Origin: Calothrix sp. NIES-2098
GTDB taxonomy: Bacteria > Cyanobacteriota > Cyanobacteriia > Cyanobacteriales > Nostocaceae
Direction: 5' to 3'
Length of the DNA: 64,000 nucleotides
Assembly: GCA_002368175.1 (NCBI GenBank)
Contig: AP018172.1
Location: 5,273,001 to 5,337,000, forward strand
The notes under the pieces are model-generated. The model made no database searches. It was not told where the DNA came from and was given only the letters and a program-made list of their open reading frames with translations. The translations under genes were made by a program, and so were the position numbers. Shown one piece after another: positions 26,274 to 35,323 of the stretch. Numbering within the stretch: the stretch's first letter is position 1; every line of letters begins with the position of its first letter.

Positions 26274-27362
26274 ATGAAGACACTTCCTATTAGTAGATAT
26301 CGGTTTTTTCAGAAAATACAACCTCTATCTCTTTTAAAAAAAGTCACTAATAAGTCTGTTACCGGGTGCTTACAGGTGTTTACTACATCAGGTTCCTGGT
26401 CAATATATATAGATGAAGGTAAATTGATCTATGCTTGCTACTCGGAGAAAATTTTTGAGCCCCTGTATAGAAACTTGCAGCAATTGAGTCAGCAAATCTC
26501 TACGATTCCTCAGGGAATCGATCAACAATTACGAGCTATATTTGAAACTGGTATTGAGAATCAGGCAATACCAAATCCCGATTATTTAGCTATTTGTTGG
26601 TTAGTCAATCAGAAATATATTAGTGCTGCCCAAGCCGGAATTTTGATAGAACAATTGGCACTAGAAGTTTTAGATTCATTTTTGAAAGTAGAAGAAGGAA
26701 GTTACGAATTTATTCCTGAAAGCTTTTTGGATGATTTGCCAAAGTTCTGTTATCTAAATCTACGCCTATTGGTTGAACAGTGCCAAAAATATCGCGGAGA
26801 ATCTGCTGGACAATCGCCAATTTCTCAAAGATCGGGAGCGTTTCCACGTCACAAGCCATCACAACCTTCCGTTAAAGTTCCTCCCTCAGCAATGAGAACT
26901 GGTAGCAGCCAAGTAATAGAAAACCCCAACTATTTGTCTGCTTATACTCATAATCGAGGTAATAGTCTTGACCAAGTTTCACCTCCTAATGACAAAAAAA
27001 TTTATACTATTTTTTGCATTGATGATAGCCCAAGCGTATTGAATGCTATCAAAAACTTTTTGGATGAGCAAATGTTTTCTGTTGTGGGAGTAACAGATTC
27101 ATTAAAAGCTTTAATGGAAATTCTCCGCACCAAACCCGACTTAATTTTATTAGACATTACCATGCCAAATTTAGATGGGTATGAGTTGTGTTCTCTGTTA
27201 CGTAAACATTCACAGTTTAAAAATACGCCTGTAATTATGGTGACAGGAAAAACTGGTTTGATAGATAGAGCAAAAGCCAAGATGGTGAAAGCCTCAGGTT
27301 ATTTAACTAAGCCGTTTACGCAAGGGGATTTACTGAAGATTATCTTTCAGCACATGGTGTAA
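26274..27362 (+). CDS. PatA-type response regulator (DUF4388-REC)
   Basis: 362 aa. The N-terminal PATAN/DUF4388 region (about 10-170; KSVTGCLQVFTTSGSWSIYIDEGKLIYACY) is shared with PatA, PixG, PilG-like and HmpA-like regulators. After a Ser/Pro-rich linker (180-235) a C-terminal receiver follows: IFCIDDSPSV acidic pair, phosphoacceptor Asp in LILLDITMPNLDGYEL (about 296), Thr in VIMVTGKTG and Lys in YLTKPF. Such proteins work in motility, phototaxis or heterocyst patterning, usually next to CheY-, CheW-, MCP- and CheA-like genes. Here only the CheY-like gene follows. The ATG at 26274 lacks a strong ribosome-binding site; the upstream leader is long. Confidence 0.9.
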   Translation: MKTLPISRYRFFQKIQPLSLLKKVTNKSVTGCLQVFTTSGSWSIYIDEGKLIYACYSEKIFEPLYRNLQQLSQQISTIPQGIDQQLRAIFETGIENQAIPNPDYLAICWLVNQKYISAAQAGILIEQLALEVLDSFLKVEEGSYEFIPESFLDDLPKFCYLNLRLLVEQCQKYRGESAGQSPISQRSGAFPRHKPSQPSVKVPPSAMRTGSSQVIENPNYLSAYTHNRGNSLDQVSPPNDKKIYTIFCIDDSPSVLNAIKNFLDEQMFSVVGVTDSLKALMEILRTKPDLILLDITMPNLDGYELCSLLRKHSQFKNTPVIMVTGKTGLIDRAKAKMVKASGYLTKPFTQGDLLKIIFQHMV

Positions 27363-27433
27363 ACACCTGGTGTAATTCCAAAATCAGCAGTATAACGATA
27401 CCAGACCAACATATTTCTCTAAGGGGTTGAGGG

Positions 27434-27844
27434 TTGAGTATTACTTGGGCTGGGAAAATTCTGCTTGTTGAAGATTCTCTGCGAGAATGGAAAACGATCG
27501 CTCATTATCTCGGAGATTGGGGTTACAAAACTGTTAAAGCTTCTAGTGCGAAAGAGGCTTTAGAAATTGCATTGGAAGAAAGACCGGATGCGATTGTCAC
27601 CGACGTCGTGATGCCAGGAATGAGTGGGTTTGAGTTGTGCCGCTTTCTGAAAATTAATTTAACTAGTCAAAAAGTGCCAATTGTGGTCTGTAGTAATAAG
27701 AATCAGGCAGTTCATCATCTGTGGTCGAGGAAACAATGTGCCGATGTCTATTTAACTAAGCCATATACTCCTGAAGATTTACTGAGTGCGATTAAATCAG
27801 CGACTGAGTGGAATTGTATTCTATCACGAATAGTTACAAATTAA
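27434..27844 (+). CDS. CheY-like response regulator (PixH/PilH/HmpB type)
   Basis: 136-aa stand-alone receiver. Acidic pair in LLVEDSLREW, phosphoacceptor Asp in AIVTDVVMPGMSGFEL (about 59), Ser in IVVCSNKN in place of the usual Thr, and Lys in YLTKPYTPED. The start is TTG at 27434, preceded by AAGGGG at suitable spacing. The protein lies 71 bp after the PatA-type gene and is probably co-transcribed with it. In other cyanobacteria this pair starts a chemotaxis-like operon for type IV pili. Here the following genes are unrelated and on the other strand, so the cognate CheA-like kinase must be encoded elsewhere. Confidence 0.9.
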   Translation: MSITWAGKILLVEDSLREWKTIAHYLGDWGYKTVKASSAKEALEIALEERPDAIVTDVVMPGMSGFELCRFLKINLTSQKVPIVVCSNKNQAVHHLWSRKQCADVYLTKPYTPEDLLSAIKSATEWNCILSRIVTN

Positions 27845-27977
27845 CAAGTAGCTATTTGTGATTTGCACGTTGTCATTTATAATTTCTTGTTTGTCATTTT
27901 GTCATTTTTTATGGGGCATGGGGCATTGGTCAAAGGTCAAGAGTCAAGAGTCCAAAGGCAATAGTCATTGGTCATTT

Positions 27978-28020
27978 CTCCCCACACTCCCCACACTCCC
28001 CACACTCCCTATACTCCCCA
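27978..28020. repeat. Short tandem repeat, 9-bp unit (CCCCACACT type)
   Basis: About four units of CCCCACACT ending in ATACTCCCCA, directly abutting the SUMT stop codon. It is preceded by GGTCAAAGGTCAAGAGTCAAGAGTCC and GTCATTGGTCATTTC, the same composite as at 8300-8360 and 47090-47127. Confidence 0.8.
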
Positions 28021-28803
28021 TCAAGGCTTGGGACGGCAACCAGATAAAATACCGTGCATATTAACCACTGAGCCAATGACTGCGATCGCAGGTGCGCCAA
28101 ATCCAGTGTTTTCTACTAGTTCGACAATTGTGCCCACTTTGCCAATCAATTCTTCTTGGTCTGGTCGCGTACCCCAACGTACTAAAGCAATTGGTGTTTC
28201 TAAACTCAAGCCTGCTGCTGTCAATTGCTCGACAATATAAGGTAGATTGTGAATCCCCATGTAAATAACTATAGTTTCCGAACCGTGGGCGATCGCGCTC
28301 CAATTTACCGTCGGTCGATACTTACCCGCCGACTCGTGACCAGTGACAAAGGTGACAGAAGAGCTATGCAACCGATGAGTTAACGGAATACCCGCATAGG
28401 CTGGTGCAGCAATTCCGGAGGTAATACCAGGCACAACTTCCACCGGAATTCCTGCTTTTACCAATTCTTCCATTTCTTCGCCACCGCGACCAAAAATAAA
28501 CGGGTCGCCACCTTTGAGCCGCACGACTATGGCGCGATCCTGCGCTTTCTCAATCAAAAGTTGAGTTGTGTCTTCTTGTAATAGAGAATGTCGCCCCATC
28601 CGCTTCCCGGCGTTGATTCGCTCTGCTTGGGGGTTAATCATTTCCAGAATTGCTGGACTCACCAAGGCATCATAGATGACAACATCGGCACATTCCAACA
28701 AACCTTTGCCCTTGAGAGTCATCAGTCCCGGATCTCCCGGCCCCGCACCTACCAAATAAACCTTGCCCAAAAACTTGTTCTCCTGTGTATCTGTGCGGTT
28801 CAT
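28021..28803 (-). CDS. cobA: Uroporphyrinogen-III C-methyltransferase (SUMT)
   Basis: 260-aa SAM-dependent enzyme that methylates uroporphyrinogen III at C2 and C7 to precorrin-2, the entry to siroheme and cobalamin. Motifs: VYLVGAGPGDPGLMTLKGK at the N-terminus, VVIYDALVSP, VVRLKGGDPFIFGRGGEE, VVPGITSGIAAPAYAGIPLTHR and IYMGI, all diagnostic of SUMT. The frame opens at 28821, but the ATG at 28803 forms an ATGA overlap with the chelatase stop codon, so translational coupling makes it the better start. Second gene of a siroheme operon. The C-terminal uroporphyrinogen synthase or CysG domains found in some organisms are absent. Confidence 0.95.
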   Translation of the reverse strand: MNRTDTQENKFLGKVYLVGAGPGDPGLMTLKGKGLLECADVVIYDALVSPAILEMINPQAERINAGKRMGRHSLLQEDTTQLLIEKAQDRAIVVRLKGGDPFIFGRGGEEMEELVKAGIPVEVVPGITSGIAAPAYAGIPLTHRLHSSSVTFVTGHESAGKYRPTVNWSAIAHGSETIVIYMGIHNLPYIVEQLTAAGLSLETPIALVRWGTRPDQEELIGKVGTIVELVENTGFGAPAIAVIGSVVNMHGILSGCRPKP

Positions 28804-29525
28804 GTATCTATTAAATCCCAAATTAGTTGGGCTAAGTCTGCTGTATTGGCTCCCAAGGGCTGTGCCAGATGGAAATTTACGAGAGGAAATTGTAATTTTA
28901 GCGTCTCTATCGATTGAGCGATCGCATCGGTTATGCCACCAGGGAATAAAAAGTATGGCAAAATTGCAATCTCTCTCTTGCTAACAGCGATCGATTCTTT
29001 GACGCGTGATTCTAAACTCGGAGCTACAGACCAATAAGCTGTAATTGCACCGAGATTTTCAGCCATTGCTTCGAGTGGCTGTTGCGAGCCAGGGCGACGG
29101 CTACCATGAGCTAATAGAATCCATGCAGCTGTATTTTTGGTAGCCATTTGTTTGGCAATTAAGCTTTCTAAATTGGGGTGAGCGCCTATATATGCTTCTT
29201 GGTCAACGATTATCTTTTGACCCAAAGCCGCTTGAGCTAGAGTTATTTCATCGGGAATATCTTTCATTACGTGTACTCCCGGCAAGAGAAATAGAGGTAT
29301 AACTTTGACTCGGTTACAATTAGCAGCAACAGCGCTTGCGGCAAATTGCTCGATTTGCACGTGTAAAGGTTCCGGACTGAGTTCTAAGTAAGCTATCTCA
29401 AATAGATTTTGTTGCTTGTTGGAGTTTTGTATTTTGTCACGTATTAACCCCGCCAACTGCTGCATAGCAATTTCTGGACGCGGATCGCGACTTCCATGAG
29501 ATACCAGCAAATACGCAGATGGCAT
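28800..29525 (-). CDS. Sirohydrochlorin chelatase (SirB/CbiX-like)
   Basis: 241 aa. Two-lobed class II chelatase that inserts Fe2+ (siroheme) or Co2+ (cobalamin) into sirohydrochlorin. Active-site His motifs are LLVSHGSRDPRPE at the N-terminus and LLAHGSRRPGSQQ in the second lobe, with VKVIPLFLLPGVHVMKDIP (about 80-98) and AILPYFLFPGGITDAI. The longest frame starts at TTG 29531. The ATG at 29525 is used here. It overlaps the SUMT gene by ATGA, so both act in one pathway and are probably coupled. The product supplies siroheme for nitrite and sulfite reductases. Confidence 0.9.
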   Translation of the reverse strand: MPSAYLLVSHGSRDPRPEIAMQQLAGLIRDKIQNSNKQQNLFEIAYLELSPEPLHVQIEQFAASAVAANCNRVKVIPLFLLPGVHVMKDIPDEITLAQAALGQKIIVDQEAYIGAHPNLESLIAKQMATKNTAAWILLAHGSRRPGSQQPLEAMAENLGAITAYWSVAPSLESRVKESIAVSKREIAILPYFLFPGGITDAIAQSIETLKLQFPLVNFHLAQPLGANTADLAQLIWDLIDT

Positions 29526-29620
29526 GAGCAAGGATTGAAATCGTACTAGTTATTTGTAATATGTTACAGAAAGTCGGTGGAAAAGCCTACGCCTTAACGG
29601 GGTGGATGAATATCCTCTTG

Positions 29621-31000
29621 CTAAAATCCCAAATTGATATTACAGTTTGCCAGTTTTGCGTTTAAAGCACTGACGTGTCGCCACAATTGAGTACCGCCAG
29701 CCCAATTGTGAGAGGGTAGGTGTCCTAGAGGTGCTGACAACTGAAAACATAATTTCTGAACAGGAGAAGTAGACTGAGGTAGATTCCAGCCGATAGCAGC
29801 GCAAAACTTACCATAGTCACCGTCAACGCTTTCATATATTTGCTTCTGTACGCTAAAACCGAAACGCCCCTTGCTATGTTTGCTCCACAGTTCGTCAATG
29901 ATTTGTAAATCTTCACAAGGCAAGTTTTCGATATCGCTACTAAAAAAAAAGCTGCCTATAGGTTTCCTAATTGCTTGACACATCAGCGTCCAAGTTTCGC
30001 GATCGGCTGATTGCCATTGTCTTAAAGCCAGTAAATCGCGCAAGTGATAGTAATCAACTCCGGCGGCTGATTTTAATGTATGAACTGGCTGTTTCTTTAC
30101 AGGTTGGGAATAATCAAGCTTTAGCGCACAGTTCAATGCTTGCAGAACTTCAGCAGCAGATTTATAACGCTGAGAGAGGGCATCTTGTAGTAGTTTATCA
30201 AGAATGCCAGCAAGCTGAGGGTTTACTGCATCTTTACCTAAAATATAATCGCGCCACACCCAGCGATCGCTAGTCACATCAAACAAATCAAACGGAGAAA
30301 TCCCCGTTAATAAGTAAATACAAGTCACCCCTAAACTGTAAAGGTCGCTAGCTGGTAGCGCTTTTCCCCGCATTTGTTCGGGAGCCATATATCCTGGGCT
30401 TCCTACTGTTGTACCTGTGCGTAGCAAAGCTGTAGCGGTAATCTGTTTAGCAACTCCAAAGTCAATCAAAACGAGTTGCTTTCCTGACGATCTCCGCATG
30501 ATATTTGCTGGCTTAATGTCCCGATGAATGACGTTTCGGACATGAATAAATTGCAGTACTGGTAACAACTCTTTTAAAAGTTCCCCAATTTGCTCTGCGT
30601 TTAAAACTCCTTGCTGCAACTCCTGTTCTAGCGTCCGTCCCGCAATCCATTCTTCCACCAAACACAGCTGATTTTCTTGTTCAAAGTAATCCAGCAGTTG
30701 GGGTATTTGGGGATGCTGCAACTCACTCAGGCGAACTGCTTCTTGACGAAACAATTCCACAGCCTTCTCAAAGCTTTCCCCACTGGTTTCTGGACAACAG
30801 AATTGTTTAATAACACACTTGGGTTGAGAGGGAAGGTGCTCGTCCAAAGCCAAAAAAGTGATACCAAAGCCACCACGTCCAATCTGATGCAGCAAATGAT
30901 AGCGGTTTTTAAGCAATAGTGGCTTACCACATCTGGTACAAAATTTTGCCGTGTCAGAATTGTGCTGATACAGACAGCCAACGTTAGGACAGAGTTTCAT
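29621..31000 (-). CDS. Ser/Thr protein kinase fused to a GUN4 domain
   Basis: 459 aa. N-terminal zinc ribbon (CPNVGC...FCTRCG, 4-24), kinase domain with GRGGFGITFLA, CVIKQF Lys, HRDIKPANIM, LIDFGVAKQ, PGYMAPEQMRG and PASDLYSLGVTCIYLLTG. After about residue 310 comes a GUN4 domain: VDYYHLRDLLALRQWQSADRETW is its helical start (given here as YYHLRDLLALRQWQ), followed by EDLQIIDELWSKHSKGRFGFSVQ and DYGKFCAAIGW. GUN4 binds porphyrins and activates Mg-chelatase. The fusion implies porphyrin-sensing phosphorylation, although the substrate is unknown. It lies 95 bp upstream of the siroheme operon on the same strand. Confidence 0.93.
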   Translation of the reverse strand: MKLCPNVGCLYQHNSDTAKFCTRCGKPLLLKNRYHLLHQIGRGGFGITFLALDEHLPSQPKCVIKQFCCPETSGESFEKAVELFRQEAVRLSELQHPQIPQLLDYFEQENQLCLVEEWIAGRTLEQELQQGVLNAEQIGELLKELLPVLQFIHVRNVIHRDIKPANIMRRSSGKQLVLIDFGVAKQITATALLRTGTTVGSPGYMAPEQMRGKALPASDLYSLGVTCIYLLTGISPFDLFDVTSDRWVWRDYILGKDAVNPQLAGILDKLLQDALSQRYKSAAEVLQALNCALKLDYSQPVKKQPVHTLKSAAGVDYYHLRDLLALRQWQSADRETWTLMCQAIRKPIGSFFFSSDIENLPCEDLQIIDELWSKHSKGRFGFSVQKQIYESVDGDYGKFCAAIGWNLPQSTSPVQKLCFQLSAPLGHLPSHNWAGGTQLWRHVSALNAKLANCNINLGF

Positions 31001-31075
31001 TACAAGGTAGAGCCTTCCTTAGGTCTACATAGAAGTATTCCCAACCAGTACCAAATTCTCTCCCTGTGCTTGATT

Positions 31076-31456
31076 CTATTGCTGTTCGGCAGAATACGTA
31101 TAAAAGTTATTAAATGCTCCGACAGTTTCAAATTTATAAGAAGGTATAAAGGAATTTAATTTTAAATCAGTACGATAAATACTAAAAACTATAAAATCTT
31201 GCCTTTGTGTAGTTCCGGCTATAATTCCCCGCATTTGTGGATTAACTGAATCTACAGCTTTCTCACAATTGAAATGTATTAAATTTTCTATAACTCCCTG
31301 AGTTTTCTGACAAACATCAGTTTTTAAATATTGTGTCAATCGTTGCACAGCATAGTCTTCATATGCAGTCTGAGTGGGATTTGATTTCGCCATGATTACG
31401 CCCAATGCGGCTAGCCCTGCGGCTCCTAAATATGCAATAATCGTTGATGCTTTCAT
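31076..31456 (-). CDS. DUF4359 family protein
   Basis: 126 aa. A hydrophobic N-terminal segment (IIAYLGAAGLAALGVIMA, 5-22) acts as signal or membrane anchor, followed by a soluble domain containing NPTQTAYEDYAVQRLTQYL, two Cys (DVCQ and FNCEKA) that may pair, and RQDFIVFSIYRTDL. The pattern matches DUF4359, of unknown function and common in cyanobacteria. The ATG at 31456 is supported by the signal segment. It is 75 bp upstream of the kinase-GUN4 gene on the same strand and may be co-transcribed with it. Probably exported or thylakoid-lumenal. Confidence 0.8.
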   Translation of the reverse strand: MKASTIIAYLGAAGLAALGVIMAKSNPTQTAYEDYAVQRLTQYLKTDVCQKTQGVIENLIHFNCEKAVDSVNPQMRGIIAGTTQRQDFIVFSIYRTDLKLNSFIPSYKFETVGAFNNFYTYSAEQQ

Positions 31457-31572
31457 GTTGTGTCAGCTATGATTTGTTTTAGTCATCAGACTGCAAATTA
31501 ACTGAGTCCGTTCCAAGAATAAAAATTCTCTGGATCAAATCGGCAGAGACGTGTTATACTCAAATAGTTAAT

Positions 31573-31646
31573 GGCGAGCGTAGCCAAGTGGTTAAGGCAG
31601 TGGTTTGTGGTACCACCATCCGTGGGTTCGAGTCCCATCGTTCGCC
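31573..31646 (+). tRNA. tRNA-His (GUG)
   Basis: Clear cloverleaf: acceptor GCGAGCG pairs with CGTTCGC, the D arm contains AGTGGTTAAGG, the anticodon arm GTGGT TTGTGGT ACCAC has GTG anticodon, and the T arm GTGGG TTCGAGT CCCAT is complete. The extra G at -1 (31573) is encoded and faces C73, the hallmark of tRNA-His. The CCA end is not encoded. Confidence 0.97.
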
Positions 31647-32813
31647 CTCTATAAAAGTAGACTTATATATTCTGACTAATCAGTGAAAGATAGACTGTTG
31701 TTGGCAATACCAATAGCTTTCACTTTAGCAAGAATTTGCCATCTACAACCTAATCAATCGACCAGAAATAAATATCTAATCAGATTAATTTATATTATTT
31801 ATATTCAAGTTAAACATAATATAATCTGATTTATTAGTCGGGGTAGTTTTTTTATTTCCACTTTTACCCCAAGCAAGCTTTATCAACCATTCAATAAATA
31901 GTGTAAGCAAATTTGGTTAAGTAATGAATCCGCTTCCGCAGAAATTTTTGCGTACACAGTCAACTATGAAAACATACCTATTAGCAAGATAAAAGTTAGG
32001 TCATAAAAGGCTAGCACTGAAATAATCGCGATCTGAGAAATGCCAAGATCGAAATGAGTTAAGCCTGATGAATTATTAGAAATATAAATCGTCCTATGGC
32101 CATTACTAGTGATGCAATTATATCTAGCTTATAGCAATACTGTTCTTAAGATAGCCAAAGTTACTAAGCTATATTGGGAAATAAAAAAATTAACTTTTGT
32201 TGAGAAAATTGTCAGTAGAGCGAGATATTTGCTTTGACCTTTGCGGCTGAAGCAGCTAATCTAGATGCCAATCGGAAAATCATTCTCACTCTTTTTTTTG
32301 ATAAAAGTTTACTTAGCTGATAGTAAATATGTAAATTAGATTGAGTTATGAAACAAGCATTTTTTAGATCGACTTTTAATGCTATTACTCCTCTTTAGGA
32401 TAACGCAGTCACCTTATAAAATAATTTGCTTCTAATAAATAAAAAACTTGCAAACCTGCTCTATAAAAGGCTTATGGTTAACACATCTAGAAAAAGTATG
32501 TAAATTTCTATGCCTTTAGTTAGAGTTCAAAGTACTGAGTAATAGATACTTTAAGTAAAGCGAACAAAGTTGGCTCGTCAGTCTAAATCTGGCTGTCATA
32601 TAAATCGTATTTATATGCGATGCAACAATAAGTAAATTAGCTATGGCGCAATTAAAGTGTATATTGACCATCGGGGTCATCCTTAAATTTCTCATGCCGA
32701 GCAGATCGTGTAGACGCTACGCGATCGCGAAAAATATCCAATTTAAATGCGCATTAGCTAAGTGAATTAACTCTAGTGGCGAAAATACAAAATCAACTTT
32801 TGGAGGAGTAACT
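31647..32813. other. 1.17-kb non-coding region upstream of sucrose synthase
   Basis: AT-rich, with no supportable gene. AATCAGATTA (near 31782) and TAATCTGATT (near 31823) are inverted copies followed by GGGGTAGTTTTTTTAT, so a short RNA with a terminator near 31850 is possible. The right end contains a HIP1 site near 32720 and the susA ribosome-binding site. Long leaders upstream of susA would fit complex regulation, but I see no known riboswitch. Confidence 0.4.
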
Positions 32814-35234
32814 ATGTCTGAATTGATCCAAACAGTTTTAGATAGTGAAGAAAAGGCTGATTTGCGTTCCTTTATTAGTGAGTTACGCCATCAAGAAAAG
32901 AAATATTTTTTACGTAACGACATTATTAATGTATATAGCGAATATTGTGCCAAGTACCAAAAACCTGAGAAATTTTGCAGTTCTTCTCATTTAAGCAAAT
33001 TAATTTACTATACTCAAGAAATTATTCAAGAAGACTCGAACCTCTGTTTTATTATTCGTCCGAAGATAGCCAGCCAAGAAGTTTATCTGGTGACAGAAGA
33101 CTTAAAAGTAGAACAAATGACGGTTCAGGAATTGTTGGATATGCGCGATCGCATAGTCAACAGATTTCATCCCAATGAAGGCGATTTGCTAGAACTGGAC
33201 TTTGGGCCATTTTATGACTACTCGCCAGTCATTCGCGATCCGAAAAACATCGGTAAGGGCGTCAACTTCCTCAACCGCTATCTATCCAGCAAATTATTAC
33301 AAGACGCTAAACAGTGGCTAGAGAGTCTATTCAACTTCTTGCGGTTACATCAATATAATGGCGTACAACTGCTAATCAACGATCGCATCAAATCACAGCA
33401 ACAACTTTCTGAGCAAGTCAAGAAAGCTTTGGCCTTTGTGAGCGATCGCCCTAGCGATCAACCTTATGAAGAATTCCGCTTTAACCTACAAACAATGGGT
33501 TTTGAGCCAGGTTGGGGAAACACAGCCCAGCGTACTCAAGAAACTTTGAGCATTCTGGACGAATTAATAGATTCTCCCGATCCCCAGGCTCTAGAAGCGT
33601 TTATATCTCGCATTCCAATGATTTTTAAAATCGTCCTGGTGTCTCCCCACGGATGGTTTGGTCAAGAAGGAGTATTAGGACGACCCGATACAGGCGGTCA
33701 GGTGGTTTACGTTCTCGATCAGGCTAAGTCTCTAGAAAAACAGCTGCAAGAAGATGCAATACTAGCTGGCTTAGAAGGGCTAAATGTTCAGCCCAAGGTA
33801 ATTATTCTCTCGCGCTTAATTCCTAATAATGATGGAACTCTTTGTAACCAACGTTTAGAAAAAGTTCACGGGACAGAAAACGCTTGGATTTTGCGAGTAC
33901 CTTTGCGGGAATTCAATCCCAACATGACGCAAAACTGGATTTCTCGGTTTGAGTTTTGGCCTTATTTAGAAACCTACGCTATCGATGCAGAAAAAGAACT
34001 GCGTGCAGAATTCCACGGAAGACCTGACTTAATTGTTGGTAACTATTCTGATGGGAATTTGGTAGCATTTCTGCTAGCACGCAGAATGAAAGTTACCCAG
34101 TGTAACATTGCTCATGCTTTAGAAAAATCTAAATACTTGTTCAGTAACTTGTACTGGAACGACTTAGAAGATAAATATCATTTTTCCTTACAGTTTACTG
34201 CTGATTTAATTGCCATGAATGCTGCCAATTTTGTAATTAGCAGCACCTACCAAGAAATTGTGGGAACTCCGGATAGTGTAGGACAGTATGAATCTTATAA
34301 ATGCTTCACTATGCCGGATTTATATCATGTAGTGAATGGGATTGAATTATTTAGTCCTAAATTTAATGTAGTTCCACCAGGGGTAAATGAAAATTACTAT
34401 TTCCCCTATACCCAGAATCAAGAGCGAGTGGAGAGCGATCGCCAACGGATTAACGAAATGCTTTTCACTTTAGACGATCCCAGTCAAATATTTGGTAAAC
34501 TTGACGATCCTGACAAACGCCCTCTTTTCTCAATGGCACGTCTTGACCGAATTAAAAACCTCACTGGTCTAGCAGAATGCTTTGGTCAAAGTCAAGAATT
34601 ACAAGAGCATTGTAATTTAATTTTAGTCGCCGGGAAGTTGCGTGTAGAAGAATCAGGCGACAACGAAGAACGGGACGAAATTGTCAAACTTTATCAAATT
34701 ATTGACCAGTACAATCTCCACGGTAAGATTCGCTGGCTGGGTGTACGCCTATCTAAAACTGATTCCGGTGAAATTTACCGAGTAATTGCTGACCATCAGG
34801 GAATTTTTGTCCAACCTGCCTTATTTGAAGCATTTGGTTTGACAATTTTGGAAGCTATGATTTCCGGGATACCAACTTTTGCAACACAATTTGGTGGCCC
34901 TTTAGAAATTATTCAAGACAAGGTTAATGGATTTTACATTAATCCTACCAATTTAGAAGAAACAGCCGCTAAAATTTTAGATTTCGTCACTAAATGCGAA
35001 CACAATCCCGATTATTGGCAGAAAATTTCTCGCCAAAGTATTGAGCGCGTTTATAGCACATATACTTGGAGAATTCACACAACAAAGCTGCTATCTCTAG
35101 CGCGAATTTATGGTTTTTGGAACTTTAGTTCCCAAGAAAATCGAGAGGATTTGCTGCGCTATATAGAGGCTTTATTCTATTTAATTTACAAGCCAAGAGC
35201 ACAACAACTATTGGAGCAGCATAAGTATCGTTAG
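32814..35234 (+). CDS. susA: Sucrose synthase
   Basis: 806 aa, full length for sucrose synthase (GT4, GT-B fold). It interconverts sucrose + NDP with NDP-glucose + fructose and in filamentous cyanobacteria acts mainly in sucrose cleavage and carbon flow to glycogen. The N-terminal regulatory half (1-270) precedes the GT domain beginning IVLVSPHGWFGQEGVLGRPDTGGQVVYV (split: VSPHGWFGQEGVLG, RPDTGGQVVYVLDQ). The donor-site motifs are FSMARLDRIKNLTGLAE and PALFEAFGLTILEAMISG with its conserved Glu pair. TGGAGGAG precedes the ATG. It lies alone after a 1.17-kb leader, with a GTCCCGC hairpin downstream. Confidence 0.97.
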   Translation: MSELIQTVLDSEEKADLRSFISELRHQEKKYFLRNDIINVYSEYCAKYQKPEKFCSSSHLSKLIYYTQEIIQEDSNLCFIIRPKIASQEVYLVTEDLKVEQMTVQELLDMRDRIVNRFHPNEGDLLELDFGPFYDYSPVIRDPKNIGKGVNFLNRYLSSKLLQDAKQWLESLFNFLRLHQYNGVQLLINDRIKSQQQLSEQVKKALAFVSDRPSDQPYEEFRFNLQTMGFEPGWGNTAQRTQETLSILDELIDSPDPQALEAFISRIPMIFKIVLVSPHGWFGQEGVLGRPDTGGQVVYVLDQAKSLEKQLQEDAILAGLEGLNVQPKVIILSRLIPNNDGTLCNQRLEKVHGTENAWILRVPLREFNPNMTQNWISRFEFWPYLETYAIDAEKELRAEFHGRPDLIVGNYSDGNLVAFLLARRMKVTQCNIAHALEKSKYLFSNLYWNDLEDKYHFSLQFTADLIAMNAANFVISSTYQEIVGTPDSVGQYESYKCFTMPDLYHVVNGIELFSPKFNVVPPGVNENYYFPYTQNQERVESDRQRINEMLFTLDDPSQIFGKLDDPDKRPLFSMARLDRIKNLTGLAECFGQSQELQEHCNLILVAGKLRVEESGDNEERDEIVKLYQIIDQYNLHGKIRWLGVRLSKTDSGEIYRVIADHQGIFVQPALFEAFGLTILEAMISGIPTFATQFGGPLEIIQDKVNGFYINPTNLEETAAKILDFVTKCEHNPDYWQKISRQSIERVYSTYTWRIHTTKLLSLARIYGFWNFSSQENREDLLRYIEALFYLIYKPRAQQLLEQHKYR

Positions 35235-35244
35235 GTAGCCAATC

Positions 35245-35280
35245 GTCCCGCTAGAGAATCAATTGATTCCCTGGCGGGAC
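35245..35280. repeat. Hairpin downstream of susA
   Basis: GTCCCGC at 35245-35251 pairs with GCGGGAC at 35274-35280, and the inner bases CTAGAG/CCCTGG extend the stem imperfectly. There is no T-tract on either side, so it is not a canonical terminator; it may stabilise the 3' end. Confidence 0.55.
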
Positions 35281-35323
35281 AAAACGAAGCTGGAGATTTA
35301 CAGAATTTGGGTAATCACAACTA

